A stretch of DNA of 56,764 nt from an uncultured Lachnospiraceae bacterium (GTDB lineage: Bacteria; Bacillota; Clostridia; Lachnospirales; Lachnospiraceae), in assembly GCA_902781895.1 (NCBI GenBank), contig CACZLA010000011.1, positions 1-56,764 of the forward strand, in the 5' to 3' direction. Each line of letters begins with the position of its first letter. Position 1 is the first letter of the stretch. The position numbers and the translations under genes are program-made. This document shows, piece by piece, positions 43,567 to 53,927 of this stretch. Under the pieces are notes generated by a model. The model was not told the DNA's origin. It did not search any database and saw only the letters and a list, made by a program, of their open reading frames with translations.

Positions 43567-44819
43567 TAGATACTAAACTCCTTTCTGTATATTTTGTTTG
43601 TTGTCGGGAAAAGCTTTCCGAATCCGAGATCTCTTATGATCACGGCTCCCTCATGAGGGCTGTCGAACTCTACCTCAAGACTTACCTTTGTTGTCTTGTT
43701 CGGTCTTTTCGGAAGTCCGTGAATCTTCACGGTCTCTCTTTTTTCCTCTCCCGTTTTATGATTCTTATAAACAAGGGATATCTTGTCTGTATCATCAAGG
43801 ATGACCTTCAGCTCGCCATGGGTGTTATACCACTGGCTTCCACCGTTTATGATAGGGACAAATGTATCCTTCTCGTCATCTAATGAAATACCTATATCAG
43901 AGAGTACATTTTCCTTAGTCTCTACGAAATACTCATCATAAAATGATCTGTACTCGCCTCCCACCGCTCTGTAGCAGGCACCCTTTGTATAAATGTTCTG
44001 TCCCACAAATACACGTCTGCCCTGACAGAGAACATTGGTGGATTTCTTCATCCATTTATTTGAGAAACCGACTCCGGTAAGGAACACGGCAGAGATATAA
44101 GCCTTCTTACTCTCGTATTCGCCAATCTTCGCAAAATCCAGATCCATCTGATAGGTATCATTTCCGTACTTCGACAGAGACATCTGCTCTGTATAATCCT
44201 CATGGGTTACGGTTATGGCCTTCGGATCCTTATTCTTTGAGATATCTATTCTATAGTAGTTCAGTCCGTCAGCACTGTAATCATAAAGTGCAACGCTGTT
44301 ATTCCACAGCTCTGTCGGCTGATTAAATATGTAATAAAGACCGCTGTCCAAATGAGATGTTATTTCCACACACTCCTTCGGAATTCCCATATCCTTATGC
44401 AGCCTGCTGAGAAGCTGGAATATCTGAACATTAAAATCATCCACTGAAATAACCAGTTTCTTTATCTCTGCAGCCTCATAACGATAGAGAAATGAGTCTA
44501 TATGGAGCTTCACAAGCATCATAAACAGTTCCTGGTAGGTATACTCACGTCCCGCTATGTTTACCCGCTCATCGCTTCCGATGTTTTCAAATATACCGTC
44601 GACAACCGTACCATTTTCATTAAATCTGGCTTCGGAAGCCTCACCTCCCACATACCAGTGCTCCGTATCCGTGCTGTAGAAAAGGATATTCGGCATGAGA
44701 TATGTTTCTTTGTTGTTCAACTGACTGACTGATTCAGGCTCTCGCTTTATATCATTGTAATAGGAAAGCTGTGTAAAATCAGAACACAGATCCATTCCGA
44801 TATAGAAAATGTCTGCCAT
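43566..44819 (-). CDS. DUF5716-like protein with an actin/Hsp70-like fold
   Basis: 417 aa. The start (IGMDLCSDFTQLSYYN) resembles the phosphate-1 loop of the actin/Hsp70/sugar kinase superfamily. NSVALYDYSADGLNYY near 178 fits phosphate-2 and FLTGVGFSNKWM near 248 fits the adenosine motif. A beta-rich C-terminal region follows. I recall this family as DUF5716, specific to Lachnospiraceae-like Clostridia. Whether it binds ATP is not known. It sits between DUF5717 and the TPR gene and shares a one-base overlap with the latter. AAGGAAG precedes ATG 44819. Confidence 0.82.
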   Translation of the reverse strand: MADIFYIGMDLCSDFTQLSYYNDIKREPESVSQLNNKETYLMPNILFYSTDTEHWYVGGEASEARFNENGTVVDGIFENIGSDERVNIAGREYTYQELFMMLVKLHIDSFLYRYEAAEIKKLVISVDDFNVQIFQLLSRLHKDMGIPKECVEITSHLDSGLYYIFNQPTELWNNSVALYDYSADGLNYYRIDISKNKDPKAITVTHEDYTEQMSLSKYGNDTYQMDLDFAKIGEYESKKAYISAVFLTGVGFSNKWMKKSTNVLCQGRRVFVGQNIYTKGACYRAVGGEYRSFYDEYFVETKENVLSDIGISLDDEKDTFVPIINGGSQWYNTHGELKVILDDTDKISLVYKNHKTGEEKRETVKIHGLPKRPNKTTKVSLEVEFDSPHEGAVIIRDLGFGKLFPTTNKIYRKEFSI

Positions 44820-44880
44820 AACTCAGACTTCCTTTCTTAAAACGTTTACTAACCGTTAATTATCAGATCGGGACTAAATA

Positions 44881-47800
44881 TTACAGTATCTTCAGATTCT
44901 CCTCAAACAGGTGAACCGTGTTGATATAAACATCCAGATCCTCAAGAAGCTCTTTGTCCTTACGCATTTCCTGCTTAACAAGCATAGCATTGATGCTTTC
45001 AAATCTGCTCATGCTGCTTTTTGAATATGATTTCTTCTTCAGGACTTCGCTTTCTACTATCTTTGCATTTCCATTCGGATCATCCTCGATGGAATAAACA
45101 AGTCTCTCTCCATGGAACACAACAAACTCCATGACATAAACTCCGCTGACAACCTCTTCAAGACGCTTTCTTTCCGTCTTCTGCTTCGATCTTGTTCCTG
45201 TATCAAAGCTGTACTTGACGTAAACCTGTCTCTGCTTTTCTGATTTGTAAACCAGATATGTCTTAAGGAATATATCCTGAGGAAGTCTGATAAATGATGC
45301 GAAATTCTTAAAGAACGGAAGTATCTTTCCGGCATCAACAAACTTCTCAACATTTTCAACGATCCAGTTTTTCTGCTGCTCCGTAAATCTCTCAAGCTTA
45401 CTGAAATAAAGAAGCAGTGCCATAACTGATATCTCGTCGTCTATATTTCCTTTTACTACCTCCTGGAACATGGCATCAAATATAAAATTCGGAACCTGCT
45501 CATCATTTACAAGGTAGTTATGTGCGGAAAGCCTGGTAAAGGCCTTAACAACAAGTCCTCTGCTTCTTCCGCTGTAGTATGTAAGGAATACATCATAAAT
45601 GTATTCTATATATGTATTTTCAAACATCATCTGTGCCAGAGTATTTTCTGCCAGATGACCTATATCGCCAACCTTATCCTTGGCCAGCTTAAACAGATCG
45701 GCCAGCTCCTCAAGACTTCCCTTGAAATTGGATGCCAGATATCCGAGAATATTGGCATTTACTGTTCCGGTCTTGTAAAGGTTGATACAGATAGACATCA
45801 GGTCTTCATTCAGGAAGCCTTCAGAATCCGTAACACCATAGTCTGCCAGTCTGTAAAGCTCATTTACATCCAGCTCGTTGAAACCGTAAAGCTTTACGGC
45901 CTGGAACGCTTTATCGAACATGTTCATATCGATAAGATATGTGATGATCGTTCTTGCATTCGCGTGAGTCAGATATTCGATATCCAGTCTGCTCAGGTAC
46001 TTGATAAGCACATCCGTATCAAGATTTTCATGATAATACTCAATGATATTCAGGCATGCCTGCTGCTTATAATCATAAGATATCTCATCACACTGGATTA
46101 TCTCTCTGGCTGCATTTACTTCTTTTGCATTTCTGTATGTGAACTGTCCTATACTCTCATAGTTGAAAAGGAGAACCCTGTAATCACGAGGGCTGTATTC
46201 CTTGCAGATAGGCATATACGCCTTCTCATCAACTATCCTTTCAAAATGATAAGGGATAGAACCTGCATATCTGTTTCCGTTTCTGTCCTCAAATATTATA
46301 GATGCATTTTCGGAAAGGATCTCAACATATGCCTCACCGTTTACGAGAGGTATTCTCTGAACAGCCTGCAGCTCTTCATGTGTAACTATGACCGCCGCAA
46401 CATTCTTATTGTTGCAGACTATCTTTCTTCTGAAAATGATATTGATGAGCTTACCTGCATACATGGAGCTGACATTTTCAGGCTCAAGGAACTCGTCATA
46501 GATAACCGTAAGATCATCGTTGACCTTGCCCTTGACTATCATGTTTTCCATGAAGTCTTCCATGGTAGGTGCATACTCATGATATATCTTCATATGCTCT
46601 GACTTATTGAAGATAACATTTGCATAAAGATATGCCAGCTCATCCTCAGTCAGAGTATTTTTATAGTTCAGATACATGAGAACAGATGTAGGGATAAGCT
46701 CATATCTGTTCATATTCATACTTCTGATATAGCACTCATTTAAGCCTATGAACTTAAGGCTCTTCATAACTGCCGCTTTATAGAATCTGTGATACTTATG
46801 ATCCAGCATGTTAGCGGAAATAAGCATTGAACAGATACTGGAAAGCACTTCTATATTCTCATTTTCACGACGGGTAAGCTTTTCAGCCGCATCCGCTCTT
46901 ACTGCCGCATCAAATCGGGCATCAGTCTCCTTTTCCAGCGATTCAACGGGGATGTTGTCTATCTTTGTAGCACCCTCCATCATCGACTCACCGAGAGAAC
47001 TGATAAACTCTCTCTCTCTTCTGCCCGGTCTTCTTACGCCATCCTCATAATCATCCTCATCATCTTCATCGTCATATTCGATAGAGCCCAGCTCAGAGTC
47101 ACCGTACTTACCAAACTCAAAATCCATATCGCCGAGAGATTCATCATCATACTCGTTTATGGAAGATATACGTGTGCTTGCATCGCCCTCATCCAGAGGT
47201 ATGTCATAGAGAACATTTTCCTCCAGACCTCTTTCCTCTGCAATCTTGCGTCTTTCAATCCTGAGCTCATACTCATTCTTATCATATATCTCACGAAGAA
47301 CGTCAAATATCTGTTTATTGAAATCCTTGTTCTTTCCGGCAAGCTTAACAAATTCCAGCAGAACCTCGTCTGAAATATATTTATTTCTAAGACCCCATTT
47401 CATTGCTGTTATCTCGCATGAGCTCAGCTTCTTCAGAAGCATGGGATTTGAATTGAACAGATTACAAAGCTCAAAGTAAATGATCGGGCTGTTCTCGCCG
47501 TCATCATACATCTGAGACAGCTCTCTGTAGAGCGCAGCCTTATCCTCTGTATAAGTCTTATCCACGAACAGAAGCAGCCAGAAGTAGAACATCTTCGGTT
47601 CCTCTGTACGATAGTTTCTTCTGATAAGATGCGCGGTTTTCCTGGTTGTCTCCTCGTCCTTCTGAATCATGGCCTTGAGGTAGTTATAGTAGCAAAGCTG
47701 CTGGCTTCCCATACTTTCCTTATCCACATCGGCCTCAATCCTGAGGAACTCCTGCTCAACCTTGGAATACTCGCCGGTAAGTATATTCATATGCATGATT

Positions 47801-48858
47801 CCGAGTCTGTACATATCTTCCTCAGGCTCGATCTCATTCAGTCTTGTCAGTGCTTCTATATTTTTGGAAATGTATTCATTGAGAGATATCCTGTCCATAC
47901 GGAAATCAAGATATGCCCTTGTTATCTCTATCTTGCTTCTCTTGTAATCACGAACCTTTCTTCTGACCTCCTGGTTCGGTCTTGAAAGGAGAGGCTTGGC
48001 AAGATGGATATCCACCTCTATCTTCTGATAGATATTTTCAATGATCAGTCTTCCTGAGTTTTCACCCTCCGGCACGTGCTCGGGGGATACGAAAACCTTG
48101 AGGGAGCATACATTTCCCGTAAAATCCTTTGCGGAAATGGTCTTCTTGGAAGGGATTATAAACTCAGAGTCACTTCGTATCTCGGAGAATGTATAACCCC
48201 ATGTATTCTTTGAAATATCTATGGTTATGCTTTCCGTTTCAGTAGGCATGTTGATATCAATCTTTGCCTTCGGAACGGACAGAGTTACGGTTCGTTTCTT
48301 TGATACAAGTACAAGGAATTCCTCCATGGCCTGATTGACGGAACGGCTCTCAAGAAGGCTTTCATAGGTCTTCCTGATGATGGTTTCCTTATCGATAAAT
48401 GTACGACGGAAATCATCCTGTACAAAAAGCTTTGCTGCATCGTTCCAGTTTCTTTCGGCAAGAGAAGCAAATTTGAACAGATCATCGATCCTTTCATCAT
48501 GGTATTTTACACATGGCTGAACAATATTTATTTCATACGGAAGTCTCCATTCACCACCGTCGGTAATGACATTTATATGACCACGGAAATTCTGGCCCGC
48601 TTCAAGACATGTAGCATCATATGAGTACTTGACCGTAAAGTCCTTACTCACAAAGCTGTGATCCTCGAAACGAAGCAGATATCTGCTGTCGTAGACTATT
48701 CCTTTTATAGGAAAATTGTTCAAGCTTCTGATATTAAAGCCACCCTCATACAGAGTTCCGGATTCAATATTCAGCTTGAATTCTCTTTCGGAGATATATA
48801 CCTCCGGACGGTCTATTTTAAACTGACCCTTTGCATATTGTTCAACTATTGCCTTCAT
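44881..48858 (-). CDS. DUF5717-like giant protein, beta domain plus alpha-solenoid
   Basis: 1325 aa, cytoplasmic by appearance (no signal or membrane segment). The N-terminal ~300 residues look like beta-sandwich repeats (YISEREFKLNIESGTLYEGG). Most of the rest is a TPR-like helical solenoid, interrupted near 560-620 by a very acidic, low-complexity loop ending in Arg-rich RRPGRRERE. The C-terminus (about 1200-1325) returns to beta structure with VYVKYSFDTGTRSKQKTERK. I recognise the family as DUF5717, known only by distribution. It heads the three-gene unit; GAGGGG precedes the ATG. The size and partners suggest a scaffold; no enzymatic motif is seen. Confidence 0.82.
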   Translation of the reverse strand: MKAIVEQYAKGQFKIDRPEVYISEREFKLNIESGTLYEGGFNIRSLNNFPIKGIVYDSRYLLRFEDHSFVSKDFTVKYSYDATCLEAGQNFRGHINVITDGGEWRLPYEINIVQPCVKYHDERIDDLFKFASLAERNWNDAAKLFVQDDFRRTFIDKETIIRKTYESLLESRSVNQAMEEFLVLVSKKRTVTLSVPKAKIDINMPTETESITIDISKNTWGYTFSEIRSDSEFIIPSKKTISAKDFTGNVCSLKVFVSPEHVPEGENSGRLIIENIYQKIEVDIHLAKPLLSRPNQEVRRKVRDYKRSKIEITRAYLDFRMDRISLNEYISKNIEALTRLNEIEPEEDMYRLGIMHMNILTGEYSKVEQEFLRIEADVDKESMGSQQLCYYNYLKAMIQKDEETTRKTAHLIRRNYRTEEPKMFYFWLLLFVDKTYTEDKAALYRELSQMYDDGENSPIIYFELCNLFNSNPMLLKKLSSCEITAMKWGLRNKYISDEVLLEFVKLAGKNKDFNKQIFDVLREIYDKNEYELRIERRKIAEERGLEENVLYDIPLDEGDASTRISSINEYDDESLGDMDFEFGKYGDSELGSIEYDDEDDEDDYEDGVRRPGRREREFISSLGESMMEGATKIDNIPVESLEKETDARFDAAVRADAAEKLTRRENENIEVLSSICSMLISANMLDHKYHRFYKAAVMKSLKFIGLNECYIRSMNMNRYELIPTSVLMYLNYKNTLTEDELAYLYANVIFNKSEHMKIYHEYAPTMEDFMENMIVKGKVNDDLTVIYDEFLEPENVSSMYAGKLINIIFRRKIVCNNKNVAAVIVTHEELQAVQRIPLVNGEAYVEILSENASIIFEDRNGNRYAGSIPYHFERIVDEKAYMPICKEYSPRDYRVLLFNYESIGQFTYRNAKEVNAAREIIQCDEISYDYKQQACLNIIEYYHENLDTDVLIKYLSRLDIEYLTHANARTIITYLIDMNMFDKAFQAVKLYGFNELDVNELYRLADYGVTDSEGFLNEDLMSICINLYKTGTVNANILGYLASNFKGSLEELADLFKLAKDKVGDIGHLAENTLAQMMFENTYIEYIYDVFLTYYSGRSRGLVVKAFTRLSAHNYLVNDEQVPNFIFDAMFQEVVKGNIDDEISVMALLLYFSKLERFTEQQKNWIVENVEKFVDAGKILPFFKNFASFIRLPQDIFLKTYLVYKSEKQRQVYVKYSFDTGTRSKQKTERKRLEEVVSGVYVMEFVVFHGERLVYSIEDDPNGNAKIVESEVLKKKSYSKSSMSRFESINAMLVKQEMRKDKELLEDLDVYINTVHLFEENLKIL

Positions 48859-48993
48859 ATTGCCCCTCGTAAAAAGTAAACGAAACCTCTTGCAACATAT
48901 GTCTTAACTGTTGTAAAATAAATTTGTTATCGTGAGAATAATAAACCATCTTATTATATCAAATATATTTAGGATTTTAAAGGAAAAAGTAAT

Positions 48994-50046
48994 ATGAACA
49001 ATATGCCACTCAGAATCGAGCAGTATGAGACTGTTTTGTTTAATGCAAACCTTAACCCGCTGGGCATTCCCGAATCGGTTAAGTGTGCTATAAAAGAAAA
49101 CATTTCCTCTATCGTTAAATACCCCGATATATACTATACAAAGCTGAAAAAGGCGGTTTCAGAGTATGTAAATGTTCCTCTGGATCAGGTTGTTATGGGA
49201 AATGGATCCACAGATCTTCTTAAGCTGTTTTCATCACTCATAATGCCTAAAAAGGCACTTCTTATCTCCCCCAGTTCTTCGGAGTACGAAAATGTGCTTA
49301 AAGCCTACAATACGGAGCTGATATTTTACGACCTGGATGAGGAAAAGGATTTCGTGCTTGATATGGACGACTATATATCAGCACTTACTGATGATATTGA
49401 TGTTACCATTCTTTGTAATCCCAACAACCCTACATCTAAAAAGATCGAGCTGAGCGACGTAAAGAAGCTTGCCGAGGCTTGTAAGGAAAAAGGAATATTC
49501 CTTCTCATCGATGAGATGTACATAGAGTTTCTTGATGATTATCTTGAGCATACGGCTATCGGTCTGGTGGAAGAATTTGATAATATAGCTGTTATCAGAA
49601 GCGTTTCAAAGTTCTTTGCCGTACCGGGTCTCAGATTTGCATATGCCATCATGAACAACAATGAATATAGAGAGATCATCGACAGGATAACAACAAAAAA
49701 CAACGTGGCATCACTTTCTGCCATCGCTGTTACCGATATGTTCAAGGATGAGGACTATATCAAAGAATCCCGTTCGATCATACACACCGAACGTTCGCTT
49801 GTATATCTTGCAATGTCTACAAGCAAGACCATCAAGCTTTATAAACCGGATGCTAATTTTATGCTGGTGAAGCTGCTCCGTGACGATATAAATTCCGCGG
49901 ATGTTGCACTTCACTGCAACAAGCGCGGAATAATAATCCGAAAGGGTGATGATATAAGAGGCCTTTCAAAAAAATACATCAGGCTCTGCTTTATGAATCC
50001 AAAGCAAAACGACCTGATGGTAAATACTATACTTGAAATTGTATAA
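48994..50046 (+). CDS. PLP-dependent aminotransferase, HisC/CobD-like
   Basis: 350 aa fold-type I aminotransferase. It has NANLNPLGIPESV at the start, GNGSTDLLKL near 68, CNPNNPTSKK near 150, DEMYIEF near 178 and the PLP Lys in RSVSKFFAVPGLRFAY near 207. The layout matches histidinol-phosphate aminotransferase and its cobalamin relative CobD. No his or cob gene is adjacent, so the substrate is open. It is the first gene of a two-gene plus-strand unit, divergent from the DUF5717 gene. Confidence 0.88.
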   Translation: MNNMPLRIEQYETVLFNANLNPLGIPESVKCAIKENISSIVKYPDIYYTKLKKAVSEYVNVPLDQVVMGNGSTDLLKLFSSLIMPKKALLISPSSSEYENVLKAYNTELIFYDLDEEKDFVLDMDDYISALTDDIDVTILCNPNNPTSKKIELSDVKKLAEACKEKGIFLLIDEMYIEFLDDYLEHTAIGLVEEFDNIAVIRSVSKFFAVPGLRFAYAIMNNNEYREIIDRITTKNNVASLSAIAVTDMFKDEDYIKESRSIIHTERSLVYLAMSTSKTIKLYKPDANFMLVKLLRDDINSADVALHCNKRGIIIRKGDDIRGLSKKYIRLCFMNPKQNDLMVNTILEIV

Positions 50047-50070
50047 CTGCTCCAAAGGAGAATTAAATGT

Positions 50071-51264
50071 ATGAAGGACAAGAAATCTAACCGGCTTAGT
50101 TTCATTCATAAGATTCCCGGATTAAAAAGAATGGACGAGGTAACTATCGAGAACGACATCCGATATAGAGGCCCACTTTCCTATCGTCACCTGAGAATTC
50201 TGGCATGGGTACTTCTGGTCGTATCACAGGCATATACCTCATATATTCAAGAACGAACATTTGTAGGAAAAAAGATAAACCCAATCGGCATAAGTCTAAT
50301 TGACAATCTTTCTTATCTTGTTATGCCTCTTTTTCTTATTGCAGTATTCGCTATCATCCTCGACGGACGCGAACGCTACAAAGAAATGATCATCATGTAT
50401 GCCTCTGCCGCACTTGGAATTGCCATACTCTATTTTTTCGTTGTAGAAAGATATGCGGTAGGTGTATTCACTTCCTTTACCAAAGAGTCAAGAGCTTCTG
50501 CAGAAAAAACTATATGCAGTCTGATCACAGGCGGACCGGAGGGATCAGGGCATCTGGAATTCAATATCTTTATTGATATCCTTTTATGCGTACTTTTTAT
50601 GTTCTTTGTAAACCATACGCCTAAAAAAAGATTTCCAGGAAAGAAAATCATAATTTTCCGATCATTTGCATTGATACCGATTATCTATGAAATCGTATCA
50701 AATGTTTTGAAAATCGGCGCAACTACAGGTGCATTTAAGCTACCGCTTTTTGTATTTCCATTCCTTACTACAAAACCACCTGTAATGTTTTTGATGTTTA
50801 CCGTGCTGGTACTTATCATGAAAAACCGTGAAAAGGTTTTCATACGCAGAGGAAAAACACACGAGGACTATAATGCATTTCTCAAAACAAACACAAATTC
50901 ATTTCAGTTTTCCCTGATATTTGTTGTGGCTTTTGTTGTTTTTGCCATTATAGATAAGATATCATTTAACGTACTTAATTCCATCTTCACATCAGGTATT
51001 ACAAAAGATAATAGCTTGGAATCATTTGATCAGCTTATTTCATGGGCAATGAAAATCAACCAATGGGGCTTCGGAGATATGTTCACAATGCTGTGGCTTG
51101 CTCCGTTTATGATGCTCTTTTCTTACACAAGAAAACACAGACGAGTTATTATTGATATATTTATCCCTATTGTCGGAGTGGCCTCTATGATCATCGTGGA
51201 GATTGAATATTTATATCATATCATATGTGATTTAGCCAGCAGCGGATTGCCACTTTCACCGTGA
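50071..51264 (+). CDS. multi-spanning membrane protein of unknown function
   Basis: 397 aa with about eight to nine hydrophobic helices and a short charged N-terminus. I do not recognise it. A loop with GGPEGSGHLEFN and a late WGFGDMFTMLWLAP are the most distinctive points. It follows the aminotransferase by 24 bp with AAAGGAG, so it is probably cotranscribed. The last 9 bases overlap the convergent K+ channel gene. Confidence 0.75.
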   Translation: MKDKKSNRLSFIHKIPGLKRMDEVTIENDIRYRGPLSYRHLRILAWVLLVVSQAYTSYIQERTFVGKKINPIGISLIDNLSYLVMPLFLIAVFAIILDGRERYKEMIIMYASAALGIAILYFFVVERYAVGVFTSFTKESRASAEKTICSLITGGPEGSGHLEFNIFIDILLCVLFMFFVNHTPKKRFPGKKIIIFRSFALIPIIYEIVSNVLKIGATTGAFKLPLFVFPFLTTKPPVMFLMFTVLVLIMKNREKVFIRRGKTHEDYNAFLKTNTNSFQFSLIFVVAFVVFAIIDKISFNVLNSIFTSGITKDNSLESFDQLISWAMKINQWGFGDMFTMLWLAPFMMLFSYTRKHRRVIIDIFIPIVGVASMIIVEIEYLYHIICDLASSGLPLSP

Positions 51265-52110
51265 ATCATCCGATTCGTTTCTGACCTCATTATAGAAGTT
51301 CACGACCACGGATGTAATCATTGCAACGACCAGAATACCATATATGCCTAGGAATACGGACATTACCCTTCCAATCGGTGTGATTGCAACTATGTCGCCA
51401 AAGCCTATGGTAGTAACCAGAGCGAAGCAGTACCAGAGTGCATCCGAATATTTTGCCATAGATGGTTCAAACATCTGAAATACAAATGAAAATGTTACAA
51501 TAATCATCAAAAGACCAAAAAGAACCTGCAACGCGTAGGTTCTTTTTACTATTTTAAGAAGCGTATCCACCTGAATACGGTAGAATGAAATGGCAAGTAT
51601 ATGAAAAATAGCCCAAAAGCTTATAGGAATGAATATAAACGCTTCAATGATTGCTCCACCCAGCTCACCTGAGATTCCAAAAGCCATATAAAGCGCATAT
51701 ACCAGCACTCCCATAAACAGAACCTGAAAAATAATATTATAAATCCTATGATTCAAAATCGCAGATACCACCCGGTTTGAGGCAAAGATAAGATATAAAA
51801 CCGCGACAAACACCCTCATCACAGTAAGACCGCCGCCGGTTATGATTACTATTCCCCCCAGAAGCACATAAAGAACCGCATGACAGTAAAACCTGTATTC
51901 AGACAGCTTTGATTTACCACGTGTAATAAGCCCCCGAATTACATTTTCCACACCTATCACAAACATAAGAACCGCCATAAGACCTACAGCATGGTTTGAA
52001 GCAAACGTTTGCCTTGTCATTGACAGAGATATTATTAAAATGGCGAGGGAGAAAAAACTGTCCACGCCCATATATATCGACGTTTTATTATATTTCTTTT
52101 TTTCTTCCAT
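51256..52110 (-). CDS. two-helix-pore potassium channel family protein
   Basis: 284 aa. The C-terminal part is an Ion_trans_2 pore with filter TTIGFGD near 237 between two helices, the K+ selectivity signature. The N-terminal ~170 residues are five or six extra helices resembling short hydrophobic pairs of DUF308/HdeD type. No cytosolic RCK or cyclic-nucleotide domain follows, so gating is by an unknown input. It is convergent with the preceding membrane-protein gene. Confidence 0.88.
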   Translation of the reverse strand: MEEKKKYNKTSIYMGVDSFFSLAILIISLSMTRQTFASNHAVGLMAVLMFVIGVENVIRGLITRGKSKLSEYRFYCHAVLYVLLGGIVIITGGGLTVMRVFVAVLYLIFASNRVVSAILNHRIYNIIFQVLFMGVLVYALYMAFGISGELGGAIIEAFIFIPISFWAIFHILAISFYRIQVDTLLKIVKRTYALQVLFGLLMIIVTFSFVFQMFEPSMAKYSDALWYCFALVTTIGFGDIVAITPIGRVMSVFLGIYGILVVAMITSVVVNFYNEVRNESDDSR

Positions 52111-52173
52111 CCTGTCTCCTTTCGGCGTTCGGTTCTATGTAGCTTATATACCATTATAGCCTATAGTCTCATT

Positions 52174-52865
52174 CTATCCAATACCAAATGTGGCGTATCC
52201 TCCTTCCTTATGTTCAGAGCTGCACTTTCAGAACAGCTGATGCTATATGTAAGGCAACAGAATACCCTGGCAAAGCAAAAGACAGATATAATGCTCCTCC
52301 AGATGAAACCACATTTTATTTACAATACAATGTCCAGTATTTACTACCTCTGCGCACAGGATCCAAAGAAAGCTCAGACTTTAGTCGGAGACTTTACGAC
52401 TTACCTGAGAAAAAATATGAGCGCCATAGCAACGCATGAGCTCATACCATTTTCGGAGGAGCTCGAACATACAAGAGCGTATCTCGCTGTCGAAAAAGCC
52501 AGATACGAGAAGCTTTTGTTTGTCGATTATAAACCTGAGTTTACTGATTTCTCACTTCCACCGCTAACACTTCAACCTATCGTTGAGAACTCTGTAAAGC
52601 ACGGGCTGGACCAGGATCTGCCACCCCTGCACGTGCAGGTTCGTACATATCAAAAGACGGAAATGTGTATATTGTGGTAAAGGATAACGGGCCGGGATAT
52701 GACCCAACAGAGAATCAAACAGAGAATCAAACAGAGAATCTAAGGATAGTTCATATCGGATTAGACAGCGTTAAAGAACGACTGAAGCTCATGTGTAACG
52801 GCACAATAAAAATAGAGGCCGCCCAAGAAGGCGGCACAATAGTTACTATATGTATACCTAAGTGA
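52174..52865 (+). pseudogene. remnant of a LytS-type sensor histidine kinase
   Basis: The first frame (52210-52680) has the His_kinase motif LQMKPHFIYNTMSS near residue 30 and LQPIVENSVKHGL near 125. The second (to 52865) carries KDNGPGYDPT and the ATPase end GGTIVTICIP. The true product crosses from one frame to the other near 52640-52655. All sensor and membrane parts upstream of the kinase core are missing, and there is no response-regulator partner. It is a decayed two-component gene. A TENQ repeat lies in its ATP lid. Confidence 0.85.
52706..52741. repeat. 12-bp tandem repeat coding TENQ
   Basis: Nearly three units of ACAGAGAATCAA within the kinase remnant, in frame, lying at the ATP-lid loop. 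Confidence 0.75.
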
Positions 52866-52873
52866 TATATCTG

Positions 52874-53704
52874 TTATTTACCAAATGTGTTAGGCATAGC
52901 ATTTCTAATTATATTCATATACCAGTCGATCAGCTGGTTACCCACAAGGGTCGCCATCACAAGACCGATACATAGAGAAGGGCCAAACGGCATATGCTCC
53001 TTGCCGCCCTTCTTTTTTCTTGACATAAGAATTATTCCAATCACTGCTCCAACTATAAGTCCGATGAGAAAAGCTATAAGTGTTCCTCTCCATCCAAGCA
53101 GAAGTCCTGCAGCAGCCATAAGCTTTATATCGCCGCCTCCAAATGCACCTGCCACGAGCAAAGTGACAACCAACATAAATACGCTGACGGAGAAGAATCC
53201 GATGAGCCTCTGCTGCCAGGTGATTTCGAAAAGCATCTGACCTGAATCCGAAACGAATGATCCTATAAGGCTTATAATTCCGAGCACGAGAATGATCAGA
53301 TTTAATACAGGCGGTATCTCCATTGTATCCATATCAACAAATGCTATTACAGTAAGCACTGCGAAAAAGATAAAGAGTATAGCTGCATCAAAGCTGGCAC
53401 CAAATGTGTATCCGGCCAGTCCGCCAAGAACTCCACCCAGCACTGCTGTTACAATAAATCTTCCTTTATACTCGGCATAAACATCCTTAAAGCCGATTCC
53501 TCTTTTTCCCTGCTCAACTATTTTGGACTCCTCAAAGGCCTGTTTTTCGGCCTTTGTCATTTTTCCGTCCACATCCTCGTCATATTCCTCCTGACTGCGG
53601 ACACGGGCCACCATTCTTCTTATAACAACATTTAAAAATGTATACAGCACTATACCCAGTACAGCAAGTGCGACAGTAATTCCTATTTTCATTTTTTTCT
53701 CCAT
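52874..53704 (-). CDS. A24-type prepilin peptidase (catalytic domain only)
   Basis: 276 aa. One N-terminal helix and a charged segment (about 25-75) precede a multi-helix A24 domain with the two catalytic Asp motifs, FVDMDTMEIP near 123 and FGGGDIKLMAA near 192. The Cys-rich N-terminal methylase domain of classical prepilin peptidases is absent. It cleaves type IV pilin-like leaders at the membrane. No pilin gene is seen in the window, so its substrates must lie elsewhere. Confidence 0.87.
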   Translation of the reverse strand: MEKKMKIGITVALAVLGIVLYTFLNVVIRRMVARVRSQEEYDEDVDGKMTKAEKQAFEESKIVEQGKRGIGFKDVYAEYKGRFIVTAVLGGVLGGLAGYTFGASFDAAILFIFFAVLTVIAFVDMDTMEIPPVLNLIILVLGIISLIGSFVSDSGQMLFEITWQQRLIGFFSVSVFMLVVTLLVAGAFGGGDIKLMAAAGLLLGWRGTLIAFLIGLIVGAVIGIILMSRKKKGGKEHMPFGPSLCIGLVMATLVGNQLIDWYMNIIRNAMPNTFGK

Positions 53705-53852
53705 TTAAATAGTAATGAGGATGCCGGGCTTTATTCCTGCATCCTCATAAATAATAGCATATATTTTTATTTATTCAAACATTTTACTGTTTCTCTATCG
53801 CCTCCCTACTATTTTTTATCTATTCTCTCACAGTTTGGAGCTGTAAAAAAAA

Positions 53853-53876
53853 CGGGCAGGAGAAATCTCCTACCCG
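53853..53876 (-). terminator. terminator of the TrmH-family gene
   Basis: CGGG(T)AGGAGA/TCTCCT(G)CCCG hairpin followed on the minus strand by eight T. It is a strong terminator about 50 bp past the methyltransferase stop codon. Confidence 0.85.
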
Positions 53877-53927
53877 AAAATTAGATGTCAAAAGTTTTAT
53901 TTATTTAAAGGCTAATTGTTTTAAGTT

